Below are positions 6,964-11,098 of a stretch of DNA of 11,098 nt, piece after piece (within the stretch, counting starts at the first letter, position 1; every line of letters begins with the position of its first letter). The stretch comes from Nitrosopumilales archaeon (GTDB taxonomy: Archaea; Thermoproteota; Nitrososphaeria; Nitrososphaerales; Nitrososphaeraceae). A model generated the notes under the pieces. It searched no databases and was not told the origin of the DNA. It saw nothing but the letters and a program-made list of their open reading frames with translations. A program made the position numbers and the translations under genes. The stretch covers positions 1-11,098 of the forward strand of contig WJXE01000041.1 of NCBI GenBank assembly GCA_009665115.1, written 5' to 3'.

Positions 6964-6992
6964 GTTATTTTTATTAACTTCAGTAAAATAAC
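6964..6992. repeat. Inverted repeat in intergenic region
   Basis: GTTATTTT at 6964-6971 is the exact reverse complement of AAAATAAC at 6985-6992, with 13 bases between. AT-rich arms make chance occurrence plausible. It lies 26 bases before the palindrome at 7018. Confidence 0.4.
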
Positions 6993-7017
6993 AATATTGA
7001 CATTTATCTGCTGACCT

Positions 7018-7037
7018 CTGCGTGTCTAGACATGCAG
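7018..7037. promoter_or_regulatory. 20-base near-perfect palindrome, possible operator
   Basis: The core TGTCTAGACA (7023-7032) is a perfect 10-base palindrome. It extends to 20 bases, CTGCG...TGCAG, with only one mismatched pair (G7022/T7033). Having no loop, it suits binding by a dimeric regulator more than an RNA hairpin. It lies about 138 bases before the Cys-rich gene. Allowing one mismatch, roughly 0.3 such palindromes are expected by chance in a window this size, so the support is moderate. Confidence 0.45.
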
Positions 7038-7174
7038 TAAAATTCTGGTGCATTAATTCACTTATTTGATAAATACGATGTTGATATATCAGCATTAGGT
7101 GATTTAAGTATTAACACCAACGAAGTAGAGGAGTCAGCAATTGCCAAGTCAACAGGGAACAAGATGAGAAGGAT

Positions 7175-7615
7175 ATGGCTACGAAGGATGCTGTGCTGTT
7201 CGGCGTATTAAGCTCCAAGAGAAAGATTTCCAAAAGCGAGGCTGATTATAGAGAACAGGAGAGTAGTAGTCCTGAAACGGATTGGAAATGTGCCGTATGT
7301 AAATTCAATTTGGGCGACGAAAAAAAGTGTCATATAGTCGAAGGAGAAATCGCAAATAATGGTCTTTCAAAGTTCTTCTCACCGAAAGGTGATGGGATGC
7401 TGCCAGGAGATATTGTATGGGATTTCATAAAAAAGACAGGAAGAAAGCTTGATTACGAGGAAGGATATGTCATCAACAAGGGTGCAGAGGGGTTCCAATG
7501 TCAAGATTGCAAATACTACATGTATTCGGAAAAATGCCTCTTGATAAAGGGAACATTTCGACCAGAAATGAGCTGTGGATTTATAGTAAAGATCGGTAAC
7601 GGAACTGAGATTTGA
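7175..7615 (+). CDS. Small protein with two CxxC...C motifs, possible Fe-S or Zn protein
   Basis: I do not recognise a named family. The 146-residue product has a polar, charged N terminus (1-35) and then two similar cysteine modules. Module 1 is WKCAVCKFNLGDEKKCHIVEG with Cys39, Cys42, Cys52 and His53. Module 2 is CQDCKYYMYSEKCLLIKG, followed by Cys134 (Cys109, 112, 121, 134). Module 2 spacing C-x2-C-x8-C-x12-C, with CKYY and a late CGF, resembles the cluster-binding part of high-potential iron-sulfur proteins; module 1 lacks the fourth Cys but has a His. There is no signal peptide or membrane span, so it is probably cytoplasmic. The ATG at 7175 is preceded by AGAAGGAT, a weak ribosome-binding site, and no upstream in-frame ATG, GTG or TTG exists. 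A zinc-ribbon role is the main alternative to Fe-S. Confidence 0.78.
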   Translation: MATKDAVLFGVLSSKRKISKSEADYREQESSSPETDWKCAVCKFNLGDEKKCHIVEGEIANNGLSKFFSPKGDGMLPGDIVWDFIKKTGRKLDYEEGYVINKGAEGFQCQDCKYYMYSEKCLLIKGTFRPEMSCGFIVKIGNGTEI

Positions 7616-7625
7616 ATTTTGATGG

Positions 7626-7657
7626 TCTGACCGAATTTCGCGATTACGGTGGTCAGA
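7626..7657 (+). repeat. Inverted repeat after the Cys-rich gene
   Basis: TCTGACC at 7626-7632 pairs perfectly with GGTCAGA at 7651-7657 across an 18-base loop, ten bases after the TGA. It could form an mRNA 3' hairpin in the convergent spacer between this gene and the nuclease gene. Confidence 0.4.
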
Positions 7658-7687
7658 TTTAGGGTACTTGTAATAACCAAACGGCAA

Positions 7688-7701
7688 TTATTCTTGTTTT
7701 A
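7688..7701 (+). terminator. T-rich tract between convergent genes
   Basis: TTATTCTTGTTTTA lies about 73-86 bases after the Cys-rich gene's stop and just outside the 3' end of the opposing nuclease gene. It is a plausible archaeal T-rich termination zone for the + strand transcript, but the run is interrupted. Confidence 0.35.
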
Positions 7702-8427
7702 TTATGACTCGGCATCTAACAGCGATCTTTGAGCAGGTTCTACGCTTTTATAATCATGCGAATCCAAGATTTTCCTCACTTTTAGCGCTCTTGCAGTGCC
7801 AAAACCGGGAATTCTGGCAAGTTCTGCTGCTGATGCGGTTAGAGCGCGTTGAGGTGTCAAAAATCTCTCAAGCATCCTCACTGCAAGCTTGTCGCCTACA
7901 CCGGGTAGCGAAGAAAGTATTGAGAGTTGTTGTATTTGGACTGGATTCGTCTTCTTTATCCGCTTTAAAAGAGGACCCTTATTCGTACCTTCTTCTAACG
8001 CCCTATTTACCATCGTTACTAGTAATTGTGATGTATATTCTGCATATGGAGTATTTATTATTGGAATTCTAAAGTCCAATGCGACCTTTGCTAGAGTTTC
8101 GTTTATCAAATAAATCCTTTCATTATCTTCAATAATGTCTTCAACAGCAGCACCAGCACCATCAGATAGATTTAAAATATTTCCCTCTATGATTATCACC
8201 GGTTTAGTATAGTGCTGAACAAGTTCCGAGCACTGTACAAGTAATCTTCCATCATATACTGAATTTAACAGGTCGTGTATCGTTTTTCTTTCTATTGCAG
8301 TTTCCGCAGATATGACATAATCACCCACTTTAAGATGGGCAAAATCTGTTACTGCGCCCGCTTGGCGCAGGAGACCGGGAATCCTACTGCGTCTTTCTCT
8401 TTCGTCAACTACGATCCTAACCGGCAC
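7702..8427 (-). CDS. XPF/ERCC4-type structure-specific nuclease (short archaeal form)
   Basis: A 241-residue protein with an N-terminal ERCC4 nuclease domain and a C-terminal tandem helix-hairpin-helix domain, lacking the helicase domain of euryarchaeal Hef. This is the crenarchaeal-type XPF layout. The active site is VVDERE (Asp8, Glu11) and the signature GD-x9-ERK-x3-D: Gly35, Asp36, Glu46-Arg47-Lys48, Asp52. The HhH motifs are SSLPGVGDKLAVRML (172-186) and ARIPGFGTARALKV (204-217). Such enzymes act as dimers and cut 3' flaps, nicked or branched DNA in repair and fork processing. The crenarchaeal enzyme needs PCNA; the C-terminal QRSLLDAE only faintly resembles a PCNA-interacting peptide because the aromatic pair is missing. 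The start is GTG. The gene lies 80 bases after prefoldin beta on the same strand, and a TATA-like CATAAAAAG in that gap (~8459-8467) could give it its own promoter. Confidence 0.92.
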   Translation of the reverse strand: MPVRIVVDERERRSRIPGLLRQAGAVTDFAHLKVGDYVISAETAIERKTIHDLLNSVYDGRLLVQCSELVQHYTKPVIIIEGNILNLSDGAGAAVEDIIEDNERIYLINETLAKVALDFRIPIINTPYAEYTSQLLVTMVNRALEEGTNKGPLLKRIKKTNPVQIQQLSILSSLPGVGDKLAVRMLERFLTPQRALTASAAELARIPGFGTARALKVRKILDSHDYKSVEPAQRSLLDAES

Positions 8428-8507
8428 GATCGTTATAACCTTCTGTCTTTCTCCTTAGCTTTTTATGATTGTGCGTGTTACACTCATTTTCTTGTAAAAT
8501 TTTATAT

Positions 8508-8906
8508 CTATTGACTGCGTGGTTTTGAACTAGATTCAGTGGCACCGGCTGTACCTTGTGTTCCACGTATCATTTGGTTGATTTTGTTTTCTACCTCCTT
8601 AAGGTTGTCCTTCACCCGTGTCTCTTGCTTTGTCAGAACCATCACTCTCGTGTTTGATAATTCTTTTTTCTCCCCGAGCTCCTTTAAGAGATCTTCTTTT
8701 TTTGATTTAATTAGGAGAGGGCCTGCACTTTTGTATACTATATCTTCTGTCCCTATCTTCTTTAGCTCTTCTAATGCTCTGTCAGTTTCAACAATTTCTA
8801 TTTCTACTTGTTGTTTTTGCATCATAATCGCCTGTAAATTCTGCTGAAGCTGCTGTAGACGTGACAGCTGCTCTTTTAGCCACGGTGGTAGTTCCTGTTC
8901 GCTCAT
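8508..8906 (-). CDS. pfdB: Prefoldin beta subunit
   Basis: A 132-residue member of the beta-type prefoldin family. Archaeal prefoldin is an alpha2-beta4 jellyfish-shaped cytosolic complex that captures unfolded protein and passes it to the group II chaperonin (thermosome). The layout is as expected: N-terminal coiled-coil helix (about 8-50, rich in Gln/Leu), a central beta hairpin with the diagnostic VYKSAGPLLIK at 57-67, and a second coiled-coil helix (about 69-114). A Ser/Gly/Thr-rich tail of about 17 residues extends beyond the usual end. The ATG at 8906 is clear and gives the normal N terminus. The XPF-type nuclease gene follows 80 bases downstream on the same strand, so co-transcription is possible although the functions are unrelated. 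Confidence 0.96.
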   Translation of the reverse strand: MSEQELPPWLKEQLSRLQQLQQNLQAIMMQKQQVEIEIVETDRALEELKKIGTEDIVYKSAGPLLIKSKKEDLLKELGEKKELSNTRVMVLTKQETRVKDNLKEVENKINQMIRGTQGTAGATESSSKPRSQ

Positions 8907-9178
8907 GATAATACCGTGAATCTGATGGACGTCACCAGAATAAAATCATACCGTTAGACACCGGCCTGAGTGTGCTACCTAACCTCAAACTAGCAACATT
9001 CGAATTCACGAAATCAAAGGAATGACCTTAAATATATAACATCAAATTAAAACGGTTTTATTTTACAAACCATTTCCATAGCTCACAGTCCCAGTTCTGC
9101 CAATACTCTTTATACTTCCCAACCCTTCCTGCCTGTAACAATTGTCGATATATAGAGCAATTGCTACCATTATCCGCA
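8907..9178. other. Intergenic region with two overlapping micro-frames on the - strand
   Basis: No gene is certain here. On the - strand, an ATG frame at 9170-9063 encodes 35 residues (MVAIALYIDNCYRQEGLGSI...). A second frame running out to a TAA at 9058-9060 reads YKEYWQNWDCELWKWFVK, with four Trp in 18 codons; its only likely start is a TTG at 9141. Either may be a small gene or the eroded tail of one. The first base of the spacer abuts prefoldin beta. Confidence 0.35.
9028..9039 (-). promoter_or_regulatory. TATA box, possible prefoldin promoter
   Basis: Read on the - strand this is TTATATATTTAA. A start site about 25 bases on (~9008) would give prefoldin beta a leader of roughly 100 bases, which is long for such archaea. 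A weaker TTTTATT at ~8941-8947 is nearer to the ATG and is the alternative. Confidence 0.4.
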
Positions 9179-9832
9179 TTACTTGGAGCTCTTTAGAATC
9201 TTACTGTGTTTCGGCTCCTTTACTATTGTTCCCCCAACACTACTTCCAGTGCTCGAAGTACCACCAGGTGTTGATGACGAGGCAGTAGTACTATTGGTTG
9301 GCGTCGCTACGCTTGGAAGAGACGGCGGAAACCCAGTGCCCGTGGTCGTAGTATTATTGACTAGTTGTTGTTGTGCTTTTCCTGCTACTCCTGTTACATT
9401 TACACTATAAAATTTAGTAAAATTGAGGTTTTGGGGACAAGACATTTTGGCAGTCATTTTATTTTGCCCTTGTTTGATTACAGTATATTTTTGAGTAGCT
9501 GTAAAAGTCCAATTTGAGTAATCGTTTGCTCCTCCATGTCCTGTTGGGACCGCTCTCTGGTATGGCCTTATACCATTTATGACAACTGAAACAGTACAGT
9601 CAGTAGTTGCGTTAGCAGAAGAAGTACCTGAAACTAGAATTCCACCTGGTTGGACTTGCTGGCCTTTACTTGGCGAAGTAATTTTTACTTCGGCTTTATT
9701 CGGTGATGTTGCAGCATATGTAGTGTCAATCCATGAGATATCAATCCACAAAGAAAATAAAAGCATAGTCACCATCGTTATTCCAACATAAGATGCCAGG
9801 GTTCGAAAGTTTAATTCACAACATTTTTTCAT
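9179..9832 (-). CDS. Secreted Ig-like-fold protein with Ser/Thr-rich tail
   Basis: A 217-residue exported protein of unknown function. Residues 1-40 form a long signal peptide: basic start MKK, hydrophobic core about 12-30, likely cleavage after TTYA at 40. Residues 47-149 look like one beta-sandwich (Ig-like) domain, opening VKITSPSKGQQVQPGG and ending FYSVNVTG, with Cys79 and Cys132 positioned for a disulfide. Residues 150-205 are a Thr/Ser/Pro/Gly linker, and the end is basic (EPKHSKILKSSK) with no membrane anchor. N-glycosylation sequons occur at Asn74, 107, 137, 145, 159/160 and 180, as expected of an archaeal surface protein. A - strand TATA box about 28 bases before the ATG implies a near-leaderless mRNA. 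It may associate with the S-layer; that is inference. Confidence 0.85.
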   Translation of the reverse strand: MKKCCELNFRTLASYVGITMVTMLLFSLWIDISWIDTTYAATSPNKAEVKITSPSKGQQVQPGGILVSGTSSANATTDCTVSVVINGIRPYQRAVPTGHGGANDYSNWTFTATQKYTVIKQGQNKMTAKMSCPQNLNFTKFYSVNVTGVAGKAQQQLVNNTTTTGTGFPPSLPSVATPTNSTTASSSTPGGTSSTGSSVGGTIVKEPKHSKILKSSK

Positions 9833-9855
9833 GCTGAGATTATATGAAATATCCG

Positions 9856-9863
9856 TTATAAAT
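9856..9863 (-). promoter_or_regulatory. TATA box for the secreted Ig-like protein
   Basis: On the - strand ATTTATAA is centred about 28 bases before the ATG at 9832, the spacing for a leaderless transcript. A + strand TATA-like ATTATATGA at 9838-9846 lies next to it and is similarly placed for the doubtful + strand frame at 9871. Confidence 0.5.
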
Positions 9864-9870
9864 TTGCTAT

Positions 9871-10098
9871 ATGAGGATTCTTAATATAGATAGCCGTATC
9901 TACCTTCTGGCTGCATACAAACACTCAATAAAAACACGAAGACGAATTTCGAAAACCCGTATGTATGTGCTCTTTCAACAAACCAGCGGTATTGTTCCAA
10001 TCTATTCCACCAAACCTCCCAGCACGGCGGCGATGATGATTGGAATTGTCAATCATGAGAAAATAAGACCGAAAACAAACAGATCACCACTAAAGTGA
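9871..10098 (+). CDS. Doubtful small ORF, 75 residues
   Basis: An ATG frame encoding a basic product (MRILNIDSRIYLLAAY... ending NRSPLK) with no recognisable family, signal or motif. In favour: a TATA-like word about 29 bases before the ATG and a hairpin with a T5 run shortly after the stop at 10098. Against: no similarity that I recognise, unremarkable composition, and the opposite strand of the same DNA reads as broken membrane-protein sequence, which could make this frame a shadow of a decayed gene. I give it little weight. Confidence 0.22.
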   Translation: MRILNIDSRIYLLAAYKHSIKTRRRISKTRMYVLFQQTSGIVPIYSTKPPSTAAMMIGIVNHEKIRPKTNRSPLK

Positions 10099-10109
10099 TG
10101 GTCAGAGCT

Positions 10110-10130
10110 AATCTAGTCTGTTAGATTTTT
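10110..10130 (+). terminator. Hairpin followed by T5
   Basis: AATCTA at 10110-10115 pairs with TAGATT at 10122-10127 across a six-base loop and runs into TTTTT (10126-10130). It would stop + strand transcription entering the 3' end of dedA. On the - strand it overlaps the dedA stop codon but provides no T-run. Confidence 0.4.
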
Positions 10131-10759
10131 GTAGTCGTCTTGGATTTGTTTCCTCGTCTTCTATTATAAAGGATCCAGAGGATTATTGCGATTGTTGAAA
10201 CGATTGCAGTAGTATAAAGATATCCAGAATATTTATCGATGTGCTTCCAATTAATTCCTAGTTCTATTCCAGCGTATGTGAGCAAAGCATTCCAAATCAG
10301 AGAACCAGCAAACGTATAAACAGCAAACTTGACAATGCCAGTTAATCCGATACCTGCTGGTAATGAAATATACGTCCTTACTCCAGGTAAAAGCCTACCA
10401 ATAAAAGCAATTTTATCACCATATTTTTCAAATAATCGCTCAGTGTACTCTAGATGTTTCTTTTTGAATAAGACATATTTACCGTACTTGATAATTGCAG
10501 CTCTTCCAACACGTACACCAAGATAGTATGTAGCAATGGAACCTACTAGGTTTCCAAATGAACCTGCTAGTACTACTCCTACTGATCCCAATTTTCCAAC
10601 TGAAACGAGAAAACCAGAAAACGGCATTATGACCTCACTTGGTATGGGAATCAGTGCACTTTCGAGTATCATGAGAAAAAATATCCCGCCATAGCCGAGG
10701 TTTGAAATAATTGAGGTTATGAATTGTACTAGTGAAGTTATTATCTCAGTTATTGCCAT
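10121..10759 (-). CDS. DedA-family (VTT domain) membrane protein
   Basis: A 212-residue integral membrane protein of the DedA/SNARE-associated family, the normal family length. Family signatures are ESALIPIPSEVIMPFSG (33-49, re-entrant region with Glu33 and Glu42), a small-residue helix with YYLGVRVGR (78-86), and the amphipathic FIGRLLPGVRTYISLPAG (119-136) with Arg122 and Arg128. Their six-residue spacing matches two arginines reported as essential in E. coli YqjA/YghB. Hydrophobic segments lie near 10-35, 44-66, 67-82, 140-165 and 183-198, and the C terminus is basic (NRRRGNKSK). Bacterial members move or flip undecaprenyl phosphate or phosphatidylethanolamine and affect membrane homeostasis. 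An archaeal substrate, perhaps a polyprenyl (dolichyl-type) phosphate, is inference only. ATG start; monocistronic on the - strand. Confidence 0.93.
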   Translation of the reverse strand: MAITEIITSLVQFITSIISNLGYGGIFFLMILESALIPIPSEVIMPFSGFLVSVGKLGSVGVVLAGSFGNLVGSIATYYLGVRVGRAAIIKYGKYVLFKKKHLEYTERLFEKYGDKIAFIGRLLPGVRTYISLPAGIGLTGIVKFAVYTFAGSLIWNALLTYAGIELGINWKHIDKYSGYLYTTAIVSTIAIILWILYNRRRGNKSKTTTKI

Positions 10760-10815
10760 TTTTAGATATTGTCAGTCAGTAAAGGGTTATTGAGGGATAT
10801 TTTAACTAGCTTTAC

Positions 10816-10823
10816 TATATATA
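10816..10823 (-). promoter_or_regulatory. TATA box, probable dedA promoter
   Basis: TATATATA, preceded on the - strand by GAGTG. A start about 25 bases on (~10794) would give a leader of some 35 bases to the ATG at 10759. A weaker GTTAAAATATCC at about 10793-10804 is closer and is the alternative. Confidence 0.4.
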
Positions 10824-11070
10824 CACTCATATGAAATCGATTGTCCTACATGTATTTTCATGTTTAAAATGCGTATGTTTCTTAGTAGTGAGCTATTGGA
10901 AATGATCAGAAAACCATGAGTGTATGGATAACGAGCTTCAATCACCCCTAGCCTTCTCTGACATCAATCTCACCTAGTCAATTGCTCCAACATTTTCCTA
11001 ACCATTCATTTCCTAGTGTGCTAAATGGGATCGATATAGAAAGTTATTTAGTATGAGCTGTAGAGTAAGA

Positions 11071-11093
11071 TGGAGCTCCACTTAGTAAAGTGG
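11071..11093. repeat. Overlapping palindrome and hairpin at window end
   Basis: TGGAGCTCCA (11071-11080) is a perfect 10-base palindrome. It shares three bases with a six-base-pair hairpin, CCACTT-agta-AAGTGG (11078-11093). The context to the right is cut off by the window edge, so its role cannot be judged. Confidence 0.4.
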
Positions 11094-11098
11094 CGGCA

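Larger units (their letters stand above)
6648..7174. other. 527-base AT-rich intergenic region
   Basis: No protein gene or tRNA is evident on either strand; ATG frames here are under about 20 codons. A start-codon-less open frame runs in 7041-7208 (+), reading LFDKYDVDISALGDL in its middle, and overlaps the start of the next gene in another frame. The region contains an 8-base inverted repeat at 6964-6992 and a 20-base near-palindrome at 7018-7037. Several TATA-like words (around 6848, 7066 and 7086) could serve the gene at 7175; no single one stands out. Confidence 0.5.
10760..11098. other. Intergenic region upstream of dedA, to window edge
   Basis: 339 bases with no convincing gene on either strand. 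It holds the likely dedA promoter, a 10-base perfect inverted repeat spaced about 85 bases apart (ATACACTCAT at 10821-10830 and ATGAGTGTAT at 10916-10925), and a palindrome-plus-hairpin at the very end (11071-11093). The pyrimidine-rich stretch 10940-11010 shows nothing identifiable. Confidence 0.45.

Noticed and set aside
7704..8847. + strand frames opposite the nuclease and prefoldin genes
   Set aside because: The - strand products are well-identified families with intact motifs; the + frames are shadows.
9183..9791. + strand frames of 75 and 70 codons opposite the secreted protein
   Set aside because: The Val-rich sequence is the complement of Thr/Ser codons in the linker; signal peptide and sequons support only the - strand reading.
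9799..9806. GGTTCGAA, resembling a tRNA T-loop
   Set aside because: It lies inside the signal-peptide coding region of the secreted protein and no acceptor, D or anticodon stem can be drawn around it.
10821..10925. 10-base inverted repeat ATACACTCAT...ATGAGTGTAT as ends of a small mobile element
   Set aside because: The arms enclose only 85 bases, with no flanking direct repeats or transposase remnant; probably chance or a weak regulatory pair.

Overview
The window looks like chromosomal DNA of an ammonia-oxidising archaeon (Nitrososphaeria/Thaumarchaeota), possibly an AT-rich member of the Nitrososphaeraceae. This is inferred from gene content and style: an archaeal prefoldin beta subunit, a short ERCC4-type XPF nuclease, a secreted Ig-like protein rich in N-glycosylation sites, TATA boxes 25-30 bases before start codons (near-leaderless transcripts), and frequent TTG/GTG starts. 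No rRNA, tRNA, mobile element or CRISPR array was seen.

Region 1 (1-5300, + strand) is a tightly packed histidine operon: hisD (3' end only), hisC, a HAD-family phosphatase, hisB, hisH, hisA and hisF. Neighbouring genes overlap or lie 0-8 bases apart, so one polycistronic mRNA is very likely. HisH and HisF together form imidazole-glycerol-phosphate synthase. HisA feeds that step, and HisB, HisC and HisD follow it. The HAD gene sits where a histidinol-phosphate phosphatase is needed. It is in the same reading frame as hisB, separated by one TGA and two codons, an arrangement that resembles an unfused bifunctional HisB. hisI and hisE do not follow hisF, and hisG is not in view.

Region 2 (5301-6660) has a roughly 380-base spacer and then two consecutive + strand genes, each apparently with its own TATA box. 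They encode small, cysteine-poor, highly charged helical proteins. Both are built from three copies of a degenerate repeat of about 34 residues that starts L-x3-[GP]. They appear to be diverged relatives in one unrecognised family.

Region 3 (6660-7615) is a 527-base AT-rich spacer with a 20-base near-perfect palindrome. It is followed by a gene for a 146-residue protein with two related CxxC...C motifs, a possible Fe-S or Zn site.

Region 4 (7702-8906, - strand) carries prefoldin beta followed by the XPF-type nuclease, convergent with the Cys-rich gene. Region 5 (9179-10759, - strand) carries a secreted Ig-like protein and a DedA-family membrane protein. The spacer between them may hold a small + strand gene or the debris of a - strand membrane-protein gene. 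The last 339 bases hold the dedA promoter, some inverted repeats and no convincing gene.
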